In this document: positions 35,907 through 44,988 of the stretch, one piece after another | Position numbering within the stretch: position 1 is the first letter of the stretch | Layout of the letters: each line of letters begins with the position of its first letter | NCBI GenBank assembly: GCA_902749685.1 | Contig: CACVKW010000753.1 | Location: 1 to 55,071, forward strand | Direction of reading: 5' to 3' | Length of the DNA: 55,071 bases | DNA from: Olavius sp. associated proteobacterium Delta 1 | Lineage (GTDB): Bacteria > Desulfobacterota > Desulfobacteria > Desulfobacterales > JAFDCJ01 | Program-made: the position numbers and the translations under genes | Notes under the pieces: model-generated | What the model was told of the DNA's origin: nothing | Database searches by the model: none | What the model saw: the letters and a program-made list of their open reading frames with translations, nothing else

Positions 35907-36962
35907 ATGAAAGCTGCAGTGATGACTCAGTTTCGGGAACCCGTTGAAATACAGAATTTATCAGATCCAGCGCCAGGCCCCAATGATGCTCTTATAGAAG
36001 TTAAGGGCTGTGGCGTTTGCCGAAGCGACTGGCATGCCTGGCAAGAGGACTGGAGTTGGGTCGGTATAAAGATAGATCTGCCTCATATACTGGGACACGA
36101 AATCAGCGGAGTAGTTAGGGAAGTCGGCAAAAATGTCCGTAAATTCAAGCCTGGTGATCGTGTAACGATGGCTTTTCACACTGCTTGCGGCCAATGCCAC
36201 TATTGCTATGGCGGTCACTCAAATCTCTGCCAGACAGGACACGGTGCCATCGGCTTTCAATTCAATGGCGGATATGGTCACCTGGTTGTCATGCCGGCCG
36301 CCGATGTCAACCTCGTGCAGTTGCCTGATGCGGTGGATTTTATCAGTGCCGCCGCCCTCGGTTGTCGTTTTATGACCGCTTACCATGGCCTCGTTGATCG
36401 CGCCGTGGTTCGACCGGGCGAATGGGTAGCCATCTTCGGCCTTGGAGGCATCGGGCTGTCGGCAGTTCAGATTGCCTCAACTTTAGGGGCACAGGTTATA
36501 GCAGTCGACATCAGCGAGAATAAACTGGAAATGGCAAAAACCGAAGGGGCCGCAGCAACCCTTAACGCTTTGGAGCAAAAACCTACTGAAGCCATATTAG
36601 ATTTAACTAAGGGTGGGGCAGATTTATCTGTTGATGCCCTCGGCTTGTCCCAAACCGCACTGCCGGCATTGAGTTCATTACGTCGAGGAGGGCGCCACTT
36701 ACAGATAGGCCTCACGGGTAAAGCGGAGAAGGGAAAAATTGCCCTTCCGGTTGATGCCATAGTTTTACAAGAAATCAGCTTTATCGGTACCTTTGGTTGT
36801 CCAACGACCCGCTACCCAAGCCTGCTCACTCTGGTTGCAAATGGGAAATTAAAGCCAAAGAGTTTGGTGACAAATACAATTCCGGTTGAAAACGTTAATG
36901 CCGTACTGTCGTCAATGACAGACTTTGCCACAGTAGGCTTCCAGGTCATTAATTCCTGGTAG
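35907..36962 (+). CDS. Zinc-dependent alcohol dehydrogenase (MDR family)
   Basis: Medium-chain dehydrogenase of 351 residues. Catalytic zinc ligands are in GCGVCRSDWHAW and HILGHEISG; the structural zinc cysteines are in CGQCHYCYGGHSNLC. The Rossmann loop is IFGLGGIGLSAVQIA with an acidic VDIS that suggests NAD(H). The substrate class is not readable; relatives act on alcohols or polyols and some are annotated as threonine- or sorbitol-type. It has TGAGAGG upstream and an intact frame, unlike the gene fragments on both sides. Confidence 0.93.
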   Translation: MKAAVMTQFREPVEIQNLSDPAPGPNDALIEVKGCGVCRSDWHAWQEDWSWVGIKIDLPHILGHEISGVVREVGKNVRKFKPGDRVTMAFHTACGQCHYCYGGHSNLCQTGHGAIGFQFNGGYGHLVVMPAADVNLVQLPDAVDFISAAALGCRFMTAYHGLVDRAVVRPGEWVAIFGLGGIGLSAVQIASTLGAQVIAVDISENKLEMAKTEGAAATLNALEQKPTEAILDLTKGGADLSVDALGLSQTALPALSSLRRGGRHLQIGLTGKAEKGKIALPVDAIVLQEISFIGTFGCPTTRYPSLLTLVANGKLKPKSLVTNTIPVENVNAVLSSMTDFATVGFQVINSW

Positions 36963-36965
36963 TTA

Positions 36966-37274
36966 AGAAAAGATAAAGAAAGACTTCGGAGTCGAGTTCA
37001 AGATGCGGATCGGACTCAACTCCGGTCCGGTGATTGTGGACTCCATCGGGGATGACCTGGGCATGGATTATACGGCCGTTGGCGACACCACCAATCTGGC
37101 CTCAAGGATAGAAACCATGGCCAGACCCGGCACCAGTCTGGTATCGGGCAACACCTACAAGCCGCCAGGGATTTTTTCGAATTTAAGTCCCTGGGAAAAG
37201 TTGAGGTGAAAGGGAAGGAGCAACTCCAGGAGACATACAAGCTTATTAAAAAAGGTAAAGCAGTGTCGCGTTGA
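36966..37274 (+). pseudogene. C-terminal half of a class III cyclase domain, frameshifted
   Basis: The frame IKKDFGVEFKMRIGLNSGPV then DYTAVGDTTNLASRIE is the second half of a cyclase domain; the metal-binding first half is missing. At about 37150-37160 the frame shifts by one base and continues as ARDFFEFKSLGKVEVKGKE to a stop at 37272. The subgroup differs from the cyclases at 30012 and 35168. It follows the alcohol dehydrogenase stop directly. Confidence 0.75.
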
Positions 37275-37289
37275 GAAAGGTAGTTAAAA

Positions 37290-37556
37290 ATGACAACCGA
37301 AGAAAACACAGCCGTCGTAAGGCGTTTCGTTGAAGAAGTTGAAAACCGGCATAACCTTGGTGCCTTAGATAAGTTATTCAGCCCAGACTATGTCGACCAC
37401 AGCGGCATTTCGACTTTACCCCTCACGCTCGACGGTACAAAACAATTTTTCACCATATTGTTTACAGCCTTCCCCGACATAGGTGCCACCCTCAACGACC
37501 AGGTGGCGGAAGGAGATAAAGTGGTAACCCGCAAGACATTTCACGGACACGGATGA
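37290..37556 (+). pseudogene. Truncated SnoaL-like (ester cyclase/NTF2-fold) protein
   Basis: An 88-residue product starting MTTEENTAVVRRFVEEVEN with SPDYVDHS and DKVVTRKTFHGHG, the first two thirds of a SnoaL-like protein. Family members are usually about 130-140 residues; here a TGA follows FHGHG. A small folded remnant could still be made, but the cavity-closing strands are lost. It has a plausible start with AAAGGTAG upstream. Confidence 0.6.
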
Positions 37557-37677
37557 TATCACTTCAATGTTGAATTAGTTCCTGACTTCTTGCAATTTAA
37601 AACTTTGATCTTATCTATTTGTAATAACATCGGTTCCAAGAAATATTAATTATTATCAAAATCTTGCGAAGGCACCC

Positions 37678-37899
37678 ATGATCTTGCCCGGCATTATTTC
37701 CAAAATCCCAATGAAAATATCATTACCGTTGCTTTTTACGGCGCCGGTCTTTGGTGTGGTGATCTTTTTGTCGATCATCACCTTCGCAGAAAGCAATAAT
37801 GCGGCCAACGAGTTAATGGCCCAGAACCTGGTCCAGATCCACGATCACATCGAAGAACGGCTGGATGATTTGGCCTTTGTCATCTCAAAAGTAAAGTGA
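37678..37899 (+). pseudogene. N-terminal fragment of a membrane sensor/cyclase
   Basis: Seventy-three residues: an N-terminal membrane helix (KISLPLLFTAPVFGVVIFLS) followed by LMAQNLVQIHDHIEERLDDL, the usual beginning of Cache-domain adenylate/guanylate cyclases. It ends where the periplasmic sensor should start. It may be the 5' end of a gene whose remainder was deleted. Confidence 0.55.
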
Positions 37900-37903
37900 T
37901 GTT

Positions 37904-38815
37904 ATGAAGTATTTTACCTTAATTATTCTTGGCGTCTTTTTTTCTGTGATAATCTGTGCCGCCTTATTTTTCAGCTATAGTGCCTATATCGCGTCAAATA
38001 GGATTGAACAAAATTTTACGGCGTCGCTTGGAGAGTTAGAGCAAGAAGTAAGCCGACTCAAGGCTCAGCTCGCGACATTAAAGGATCAAACAGAAGATAA
38101 TTCGGCTCAAAAGTACTCCATGACAGGAAATACCGTCATTTCAAAAAGTCAAAAAGACGCGGTTGTCAAGGAGGGTATCGCTATCAGACGCCTGGAAAAA
38201 ATTGTCGCATCGACCGGGCTGGAACAATTGGCGGCCAACCAACATATGGATCCGACGATCCTCTCAGAGATATATGACGAATATGCCGACCGCAAACAGG
38301 TGGTTCAAAAACAGGAGCTGCTGCTGGAAAAAAACCGGGAATTCCATAAATCAGATTCGGCTCAATATGGCGAAGAGCTGATGGCCTTATATGAACGGGC
38401 GCGTAGGGGAAGACGAGGTGGTACCGATCGGCAAGCAAGCGACAGTGCATTCGCGGAACTGATCGCTAAATATCCTGAGGCATATGCCACCGGCATGGCA
38501 ATCGCCGAACGGGCCCTGATTTCGGGCTTTAGAAGAAATACTTCCGAGGTTGAAAAATACTATGACATGCTGCGAGATAATGAAAATTTTTCACATATTG
38601 TCACCGATCGGGGCATTGAGGCAATGCCCAATGTTGAGTATTTTCTGGCCCGTCAATACCTGCGCCGGGGTAACACCGATGATGCACTGACGCTCATTGA
38701 TTCACTTGAAAAGAACTATCCTGACAGTCTAGTGTTTACGAGAAGATCAGGAAGCAGCCAACGGTGGCAGCCGGTTTCACAGGTGATTGCGAACCTACAC
38801 CGGGAAGTGGAATAA
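37904..38815 (+). CDS. Membrane-anchored coiled-coil protein of unknown function
   Basis: A 303-residue protein I do not recognise. It has one N-terminal membrane helix (about 5-27), a coiled coil (about 38-65, SLGELEQEVSRLKAQLATLK), a polar helical middle and a C-terminal segment with TPR-like helices (EYFLARQYLRRGNTDDALTL) near 245-265. Much of it would lie in the periplasm. It begins five bases after the truncated sensor fragment and lacks a strong ribosome-binding site. Its frame is intact in a zone full of fragments, so it may be functional. Confidence 0.65.
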   Translation: MKYFTLIILGVFFSVIICAALFFSYSAYIASNRIEQNFTASLGELEQEVSRLKAQLATLKDQTEDNSAQKYSMTGNTVISKSQKDAVVKEGIAIRRLEKIVASTGLEQLAANQHMDPTILSEIYDEYADRKQVVQKQELLLEKNREFHKSDSAQYGEELMALYERARRGRRGGTDRQASDSAFAELIAKYPEAYATGMAIAERALISGFRRNTSEVEKYYDMLRDNENFSHIVTDRGIEAMPNVEYFLARQYLRRGNTDDALTLIDSLEKNYPDSLVFTRRSGSSQRWQPVSQVIANLHREVE

Positions 38816-38901
38816 ACGCGATGGGCAACCGATCGAGTGATCGGTGGCAGGAATTTGGAAGTTGGATTCATGAAGTTTCACACAAGAATAGAAAAACAAA
38901 T

Positions 38902-39831
38902 CTATAATACTCCAAGCTGCTCGTGCAGTACTTTTAGATTTCTTCCCAGAACCGGCAAATATCCGATCATATCCAAGCTCTCCATTTTTTCGATTGTATT
39001 TCGCGGCGACTCGCTCTTTGGTGTGCCTTGCAAAATGAGTGCAGTTTCATTTTCAGAAAATACCGGTCCGTCCTCAATCGATAGCGGAATATCTTTGTTA
39101 AGCGGGCATGCTTTCTGGCAGTACAAACACCCCACCAGGCAGTTGTGCCAAGAGGGTTTTATCCAATGGGGGATTTCTCCCTGGCGTTCATTGTGGAAGG
39201 TCAGGCATCGCTCTGCCTTGAGTAAAAAGCGATCTGCGGTGATTGCGCCGGTGGGGCAGGCTTTCATACAGGCTTTGCAATTTTCACAGCGCTCGAGCAT
39301 CTGCGGCGCCTGCCATGGGTCTTGCGCCCACGGAAGATCCGAAATAAAGGCCACCAGCCGATGATAACTTCCCATCCCATTAACATAGGTTATATTGTTT
39401 TTCCCGTATTGCGCCAATCCGCTTTGCACCGCCAGTAGTTTCCAGGGTAAATTGGCTTTTTTCGCCTGGAATCCTGCCGGCTTCAATTGAAGCTCCAGCA
39501 GATCCTGTATTTGTCTGTCGGTTTCGTAGCTGTATGTCGGAGGGATGATACCGCTGTATGATTCGCCCTGCCGGTTGAAGGTAACACGCACCGGAGGTTG
39601 GGGAGCGGCGACAATAATTAGCGATTTCGATCCGACAAGACCGTCTGCTATCTCAAAATCAAAACCGGCCAGCTCTTCTGTATAAAATTCTTCATCAAAT
39701 AAACCCTGACGGTGTTGACTTGCGATTTCTTCTCGAAGGTCATGAATATGTTGGCTGGAAATAATTTTAGACTGATATCCCTGGTTTACCAGTTCCTCTG
39801 ATAACTTGACGGCATTTATTTGCAGCTGCAT
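38902..39831 (-). CDS. Double [4Fe-4S] cluster protein, QueG-like reductase fold
   Basis: A 309-residue iron-sulfur protein. The C-terminal half carries two CxxCxxCxxxCP sets: CENCKACMKACPTGA and CLYCQKACPLNK, with a single earlier-set Cys in ERCLTFHNE. The N-terminal half resembles the cobalamin-binding part of epoxyqueuosine reductase but is less conserved (LAQYGKNNITYVNGMGSYHR), so queuosine synthesis is not assured; relatives include ungrouped 4Fe-4S reductases. It has AAAGGAGG before ATG 39831 and is divergent from a CGNR regulator with shared repeat operators. Confidence 0.85.
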   Translation of the reverse strand: MQLQINAVKLSEELVNQGYQSKIISSQHIHDLREEIASQHRQGLFDEEFYTEELAGFDFEIADGLVGSKSLIIVAAPQPPVRVTFNRQGESYSGIIPPTYSYETDRQIQDLLELQLKPAGFQAKKANLPWKLLAVQSGLAQYGKNNITYVNGMGSYHRLVAFISDLPWAQDPWQAPQMLERCENCKACMKACPTGAITADRFLLKAERCLTFHNERQGEIPHWIKPSWHNCLVGCLYCQKACPLNKDIPLSIEDGPVFSENETALILQGTPKSESPRNTIEKMESLDMIGYLPVLGRNLKVLHEQLGVL

Positions 39832-39898
39832 AATAGATCCTCCTTTAAGGGGGCAACAGTTTAATTCTTGACAAACATCTAACCGCCTATTAAAGTTT

Positions 39899-39965
39899 AA
39901 CTGGTTATACTAATAATCCAACTATTCTAACCTGTCAAGAAGTTTTTACTGGTTATAATAAATTT
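39899..39965. promoter_or_regulatory. Divergent promoter region with two AACTGGTTATA operators
   Basis: AACTGGTTATACTAAT (39899-39914) and TACTGGTTATAATAAAT (39948-39964) are direct repeats about 49 bases apart. The second contains the best -10 element (TATAAT, 39954-39959) of the rightward regulator gene. The first lies where the leftward FeS gene's promoter should be. A repressor covering both is a natural reading; the CGNR protein is the candidate. Confidence 0.5.
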
Positions 39966-39976
39966 GGAGATAACAA

Positions 39977-40630
39977 GTGACGGACAAAAAAAGAACCGCC
40001 GGAAGTTTGAAATTGCTGGGCGGTCGCCTGTGCCTTGATTTTGTAAATACTCTGGATTGGAGGGGCACCGATTCACCGCAGGAATTTTTGAAAACCTATG
40101 ACGATCTTGTCAGTTGGAGCCGCCACGCCGGCATTTGTTCGCAGCAGGAAACCAGAAAATTATATAAGATGGCTGAGCAGTCAAATGCAGAGGCCAAAAA
40201 GGTTTTAAATCGAACCCTAAAGTTGCGGGAAGCTGTCTTTCGTCTGTTTGCAGCAGGCATCGCGAACCGCAATCCGCTTAAAGAAGATCTTGCAATATTC
40301 AATAAATATCTTTCCCAATCTATGAAAGATTCACAAATTACCCGAACGCCAGATGGTTACGCCTGGGATATAGCCGGCAACCGAGCCAAATTGGACTGGG
40401 TAATGAACCCTATTATCCGTTCGGCAGCCGAAATCCTGGTCTCCGATGAAATAAATAAAGTTAAAGCATGCGCCGATTCTGCATGCGGTTGGCTTTTTAT
40501 TGACGTCAGCCGCAACCAAAGCCGGCGTTGGTGCGACATGCAGGATTGCGGCAATCGCGCAAAGGCCACCAGGTTCTATAAGAAAAAAATAAAAGATGCT
40601 TCACGCAAAGACGCACAGGCGCCAAGGTAA
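39977..40630 (+). CDS. CGNR zinc-finger transcriptional regulator (ABATE domain)
   Basis: A 217-residue protein of the DUF1470/CGNR family. The N-terminal ABATE-like domain starts LLGGRLCLDFVNTLDWRG. The C-terminal zinc finger is CADSACGWLFIDVSRNQSRR split, then WCDMQDCGNRAKATRFY, with the name-giving CGNR. The family is thought to regulate transcription by binding stress-related ligands; the ligand here is unknown. The start is GTG with GGAGATAAC upstream. It probably controls the divergent FeS gene and itself through the repeats between them. Confidence 0.88.
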   Translation: MTDKKRTAGSLKLLGGRLCLDFVNTLDWRGTDSPQEFLKTYDDLVSWSRHAGICSQQETRKLYKMAEQSNAEAKKVLNRTLKLREAVFRLFAAGIANRNPLKEDLAIFNKYLSQSMKDSQITRTPDGYAWDIAGNRAKLDWVMNPIIRSAAEILVSDEINKVKACADSACGWLFIDVSRNQSRRWCDMQDCGNRAKATRFYKKKIKDASRKDAQAPR

Positions 40631-40699
40631 ATAAGTGAGTCGCATCGCCCCAATTGGAACGTTGAAACGCTGGAAAATTGGAAAATCCAAGCCCTTTAA

Positions 40700-41953
40700 T
40701 CATGACCTTGTTTCGGCCCGCCTGGCTCGGCGCAGGGCAAACCATCGATGAATAGCAAACATTTGCTTAACCAGCCAGACAGCAGGTTTCAACCACCATT
40801 TCTCAAATTCTTCGGCAACATCCTTTAAAAGTTCTTGAATTGGCAAATGCTGGGGGCAGGCGTCTTCACATTGACCACAATTTTCGCATAAGGATGCATA
40901 GGCAGGCTCTCCGCCCATTGCTCCGCCGACCCGGGTCAAATATGATAGCTTAGCGGATTGGGACTTACCAAACATATGCGAATCGTTTAAGATTTCAAAA
41001 CAGGCCGGAATGTCCACCCCGGCCGGGCAGGGCATGCAATAGCGGCAGCCGGTGCAGCCGGCCTTCATCAGGCTGCGATAGGTCTCCTCAACCCGATCCA
41101 CCAACTCCAGATCCTTGTCGGTAAGTGATCCGGGATGGGCCGCATTGGCGATGCGAAGATTCTCATCAATGTGACCCTCCTCGTTCATACCGGACAGCAC
41201 CAGGGTGACTTCAGGATGGTTCCATATCCAGCGCAGCGACCATTCGACTGCCGAACGCTTGGTGTCTGCTTCATCCCAAATGGCTTGAACCGCCGGCGGC
41301 ACTTTGCCGGCCAGGTTGCCGCCGCGCAACGGTTCCATGATGATCACCCCCATGTCTTTGGCCGCAGCATACCTTAAGCCTTCGGTGCCGGCCTGATTCT
41401 GCTGATCCAAAAAATTGTACTGGATCTGACAAAACTCCCAATCGTAGGCATCAACGATATTCTTAAAGGTGTCTTTATCTCCGTGGAATGAAAAGCCGGC
41501 ATTGGTTATTCGGCCATCTGCCCGGGCTGCATCAAGGAATTCAAGAACCGCAAGATTTTTCATCTTTTCCCAGCTGCTTTTCTCTAATGCATGGACCAGA
41601 TAATAATCAATGTGATCTGTTTTTAAGTTTTCGAGCTGAACCTTCAGCAGTTGATCCATATCCTGCCGGGCTTTGACCGACCAGGGCGGCAGCTTGGTGG
41701 CAAGTTTGATTTTGGCCCGATGACCACTGCCGAGCGCCCGCCCGAGAAACGGTTCACTGGCACCCATATGATACGGCATGGCCGTGTCAAAGTAATTCAC
41801 CCCCTGCTCAATCGCATAATGGATCTGGCGGGTTGCACGCTCCTCGTCAATTTTGCCGGTACCGGGTGATCCCTTCTTCTGGGGCAGGCGCATGCAGCCA
41901 AATCCCAGTATCGACAGCGCATCCCCGTTTTCTTTCATTTTGCGATAAAGCAT
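40700..41953 (-). CDS. Aldo/keto reductase with C-terminal [4Fe-4S] domain
   Basis: About 417 residues. The TIM barrel begins MLYRKMKENGD and has LGFGCMRLPQ, the catalytic Asp/Tyr region in VNYFDTAMPYHMG, Lys in IKLATKLPPWS and His in DYYLVHAL. The C-terminal 100 residues bind FeS clusters: CTGCRYCMPCPAGVDIP and CENCGQCEDACPQHLPI. Such proteins are common in anaerobes and may take electrons from ferredoxin-like donors; the substrate is unknown. ATG 41953 follows AAGGAAAG and is preferred over an upstream start. It is the downstream neighbour of another aldo/keto reductase on the same strand. Confidence 0.92.
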   Translation of the reverse strand: MLYRKMKENGDALSILGFGCMRLPQKKGSPGTGKIDEERATRQIHYAIEQGVNYFDTAMPYHMGASEPFLGRALGSGHRAKIKLATKLPPWSVKARQDMDQLLKVQLENLKTDHIDYYLVHALEKSSWEKMKNLAVLEFLDAARADGRITNAGFSFHGDKDTFKNIVDAYDWEFCQIQYNFLDQQNQAGTEGLRYAAAKDMGVIIMEPLRGGNLAGKVPPAVQAIWDEADTKRSAVEWSLRWIWNHPEVTLVLSGMNEEGHIDENLRIANAAHPGSLTDKDLELVDRVEETYRSLMKAGCTGCRYCMPCPAGVDIPACFEILNDSHMFGKSQSAKLSYLTRVGGAMGGEPAYASLCENCGQCEDACPQHLPIQELLKDVAEEFEKWWLKPAVWLVKQMFAIHRWFALRRARRAETRS

Positions 41954-42124
41954 CCCGTTTCTTTCCTTGGTTGAGTCCAATGCAAAAGTTCTAAATGTAA
42001 ATTTAAAACGGTTTTGTAGGGGTTTGCCTGTTGTCCGGTTGGATCGGTTGGGCCCGTTAAATAAGGAATACTGTCAGATTTTATTATCACCTGGAAAACG
42101 GTCTAACGGGCAAATCCTATTGAT

Positions 42125-42928
42125 TTAAAACTTCCTGGTAGTACTTCGGACAAAATCCCCGATTCGTTTCATCCGCTCCGTATCGCCTGCATCGAGAGGC
42201 CCCAGTTCCAGGGCCGGCAGGGCATCCCGCATCTGAGCCACGTTTTTCGGTCCGCACAAACATACATCCACTGCCGGATTGGACAAGGCAAAGCGGTAGC
42301 AGTCGCTGGGCGCCGGTACGGAATCTGCGGGCGGCATCTTCTTCGGGTTCAACAGCTGGCCCCAGCGGGTGGCGGTGTAGGAAACAATACCCGGTCGGTC
42401 ATCGCCCTGAAGGTGGGGAAATATTTCTTCTTGCGCACCGCGATGGGCAGCATTATAGCGGACATGAAACAGGTCGAATTGTCCGTCAGCGGCCATTTGC
42501 GGAAACAGCTTGCGCTGGTGTCCTGACATGGCCAGATATCTGCAAAGGCCTTTGGCCTTCATCGCCTGGGCCCGCGTGACAAGCCCTGGAGAGGGCCGGC
42601 GGTTGTGCCAACCCAGGACGAGAATATCGGCCCGTTCAAGTCCCATGGAACGCAGTCTGCTTTTAAAAACCCATTCCATCAAATAGCCGGATCGGGCGTA
42701 GCTTTGGATGGCAATCACCAGCTTGTCACGACATCCTTGACCGCAAATATTGCGGATAGCTTGCTTCATTTCAGCTTTGCGCCGGCCTCCGCCCAAATAA
42801 AAATAATTGCAGCCCCGGTCAAAAGCCTCCTCAAAGGCTTCAGCCGGCGCTCCGTAGCTGGCCGCCATTCCCAGCGGCCCGACCTTTAAACCGGTATCAC
42901 CCAGAATTCTCTCTGTAAATTCCGCCAT
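42125..42928 (-). CDS. Aldo/keto reductase family protein, divergent
   Basis: A 267-residue barrel related to aldo/keto reductases: RILGDTGLKVGPLGMAASYG at the start, a CNYFYLGGGRRK segment where the usual catalytic Asp/Tyr region stands, and CLCGPKNVAQM late. The canonical DTA(x)xY pattern is not seen, so the usual acid catalyst may be missing. It lacks the FeS extension of its neighbour. ATG 42928 with GGAG upstream is the start. It could be a partner subunit or an inactive paralogue. Confidence 0.8.
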   Translation of the reverse strand: MAEFTERILGDTGLKVGPLGMAASYGAPAEAFEEAFDRGCNYFYLGGGRRKAEMKQAIRNICGQGCRDKLVIAIQSYARSGYLMEWVFKSRLRSMGLERADILVLGWHNRRPSPGLVTRAQAMKAKGLCRYLAMSGHQRKLFPQMAADGQFDLFHVRYNAAHRGAQEEIFPHLQGDDRPGIVSYTATRWGQLLNPKKMPPADSVPAPSDCYRFALSNPAVDVCLCGPKNVAQMRDALPALELGPLDAGDTERMKRIGDFVRSTTRKF

Positions 42929-42974
42929 GAGCAATCTCCCGCAAAAAATTTGAGGTGGCCTATAATAACCAGAA

Positions 42975-43473
42975 TTAGGATTTAATCAGTCTAATCTGCT
43001 CCGTGTATATAATGGCCCGCTTCTGCGCAAAAACATCGACTGCTAAGAGTATTGAACAAATCAGAATTAGAGCCAGCGCAAGACCGGTAACCCAATCTTT
43101 ATTGACTAGAAAGAAAAGAGCCAGAGAAATTACTACAATGATGGCATAGGCCAGCTTAAGTCGGGGCCAGTTCGCATTAACTTTTTCCATCCGGGATTGT
43201 TCCTGTGCTGCAAACGCCTGCTTATCCGACTGGTAAATGGTTGTCAGTTCCGAAATCTGCTTATGCGTCCGATAAGCCAAACCGCTGCCGCCGCCAATAC
43301 CTGCCAGGCCGAATATCAGCAGCGGAATAATCATTCCGTATGCCAGCCCCCCCCCTGTGAACCTGCCACAGGTAGCCGGCAAAAATTAGAACGGCAACCC
43401 CGAGCCCGATCATAAAGAATCCCAGGTGCTTCTCGCCCTTAAAATATATCAGCATGTAATCTATAAAATCCAT
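42975..43473 (-). pseudogene. Small membrane protein interrupted at a G9 homopolymer
   Basis: Two frames make one natural protein: MDFIDYMLIYFKGEKHLG (from ATG 43473, GGAGG upstream) runs to the run of nine G on the minus strand (43347-43355). The other frame then continues with LAYGMIIPLLIFGLAGIG to the stop at 42975. Eight G would give an intact product of about 165 residues with four predicted helices and a short coiled middle. Family unknown to me. A slipped homopolymer may mean sequencing error, a dead gene, or phase variation. Confidence 0.65.
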
Positions 43474-43522
43474 TTTGGTCCTCCAGGCATCCTTTATGGC
43501 TATCACTCTTTTTAGAGCTGCT

Positions 43523-43560
43523 AAAGTCCAATAAACCAATCAACCAATCAACTCAATCAA
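43523..43560. repeat. Family F word repeat (AACCAATCAACC) overlapping a kinase 3' end
   Basis: AATAAACCAATCAACCAATC and following words match, in reverse complement, the TTGAGTTGAT words after the dihydrouridine synthase gene. They encode the last residues SLIELIG of the HAMP kinase. Confidence 0.5.
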
Positions 43561-44988
43561 CGAATCGTCCAGGGCTGGTCCTTTTTTCGGCAGGACGACA
43601 ATAAATGTACTGCCTTCGTCAGGCTCACTGGTGACAGTGATATCTCCGTTGTGGGCCCGCGCAACTGTTCGTGCAAAACTAAGTCCCAGCCCGGTGCCGG
43701 ACAGGGAGCGGCTGGGGTCACAGCGGTAAAAGCGTTCAAAAATGTATTCGAGGTCTTTATCGGAAATGCCCGTACCGTTGTCTTTAATCGTTATCTGAGC
43801 CGACTGGTCTCCAACGGCAGATACGGCCACATCGATCCTTCCATTCGCCGGAGTGTATTTGATGGCATTGTCAAGCAGGTTGGCCACCATGCGCTGAATC
43901 AGCCGGATGTCGCCATAAATGCTGATGTTTTCATTTTCATTGCAAACCATGCTGAGGCTTTTATCCTCGGCCGGGGATTGGAAAATATCGCAGGCATCAC
44001 GCACAAGTTTCGTGATATCCAGCTTCTGGTAATCAAGCTGATTCACACCGGCCTCGGTCCTGGAAATAAACAACATCGTGTTGATCATATCCAGAAGCCG
44101 GTCGCATTCTTCAATTGTGCCGGCTGCCATGGATTCGTATTCTTGCAGGGAAGAACCGGAAGTCAGGGATACTTCGGCGGTCCCGCGAATACGGGTGATG
44201 GGGCTTTTGAGGTCGTGGGCGATATTGTCGCTCATTTCTTTGATCCCGTTCACCAGATTTTCAATACGATCCAGCATCTGATTAAAGGTCAGTGCGAGTT
44301 GATCAATTTCATCGGCTCTTTTTTTCATCGGAACCCGTTTTTCAAGACTGCCTTCTGAAATCCGGCGTGCGGTGCGGGTCACGGTTTCGACCCCCACAAG
44401 CGCCCTTCGCGCCATAAACCAGCCGACCACGACCGCAACAGCAAAGAGGATCACCATGGTGGTGATAAATACCTTACGAAATACTTCAATAATGCGGGTG
44501 TGATTTTCCATGGATTGACCCAACTGCAATATCATGCCGGGTCCGATGACGGCATAAAGAACACGTATTTTGTGCTTCCGATCCGGTATATTGATGGTAT
44601 CAAAAATCGGCACCCGGCTTTCCAGCAGACGATTGACAGCCCCCCTGTTAATTCCGATATCCTGCCAGTAAGACATGTTGGATGAAGAAAACAACTGGCC
44701 GGTAATGTACAGCAGTCGAAAAAATATCTTTTTCTCCCCGGCCGCCTGAGCCTGTATGAACGCCTGCCGCTTGACCGCTTCGGGTCCCTGGCCGGACAGA
44801 ATCGAAGAAAAAGTTCTGACCTCACTTTGAAGCGCCTGGTCAGTCTGCTGCCGGATGACCGATGTAATCAACAGGTAAAAGAAAAAAAAAGCCACGCAGG
44901 CGGATAGCATGAATATGCCGGCATACCAGAGGGTTAGGCGAAAGGCCAGGGTATGATAAATATCAAGCAGTCTCTTCTTTAAGGACAT
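43540..44988 (-). CDS. HAMP-domain sensor histidine kinase (CusS-like)
   Basis: Inner-membrane kinase of 482 residues. Two membrane helices (about 14-36 and 170-192) bracket a periplasmic domain of about 130 residues; a HAMP segment follows (about 195-245), then HisKA with the phospho-His in SDNIAHDLKSPITRIRG near 260, and HATPase_c with NLLDNAIKYTP, KDNGTGI and GTGLGLSFA. The periplasmic part resembles CusS-type metal or envelope-stress sensors only loosely. Its start overlaps the response regulator by 26 bases. The last seven residues fall in repeat DNA. Confidence 0.92.
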   Translation of the reverse strand: MSLKKRLLDIYHTLAFRLTLWYAGIFMLSACVAFFFFYLLITSVIRQQTDQALQSEVRTFSSILSGQGPEAVKRQAFIQAQAAGEKKIFFRLLYITGQLFSSSNMSYWQDIGINRGAVNRLLESRVPIFDTINIPDRKHKIRVLYAVIGPGMILQLGQSMENHTRIIEVFRKVFITTMVILFAVAVVVGWFMARRALVGVETVTRTARRISEGSLEKRVPMKKRADEIDQLALTFNQMLDRIENLVNGIKEMSDNIAHDLKSPITRIRGTAEVSLTSGSSLQEYESMAAGTIEECDRLLDMINTMLFISRTEAGVNQLDYQKLDITKLVRDACDIFQSPAEDKSLSMVCNENENISIYGDIRLIQRMVANLLDNAIKYTPANGRIDVAVSAVGDQSAQITIKDNGTGISDKDLEYIFERFYRCDPSRSLSGTGLGLSFARTVARAHNGDITVTSEPDEGSTFIVVLPKKGPALDDSLIELIG

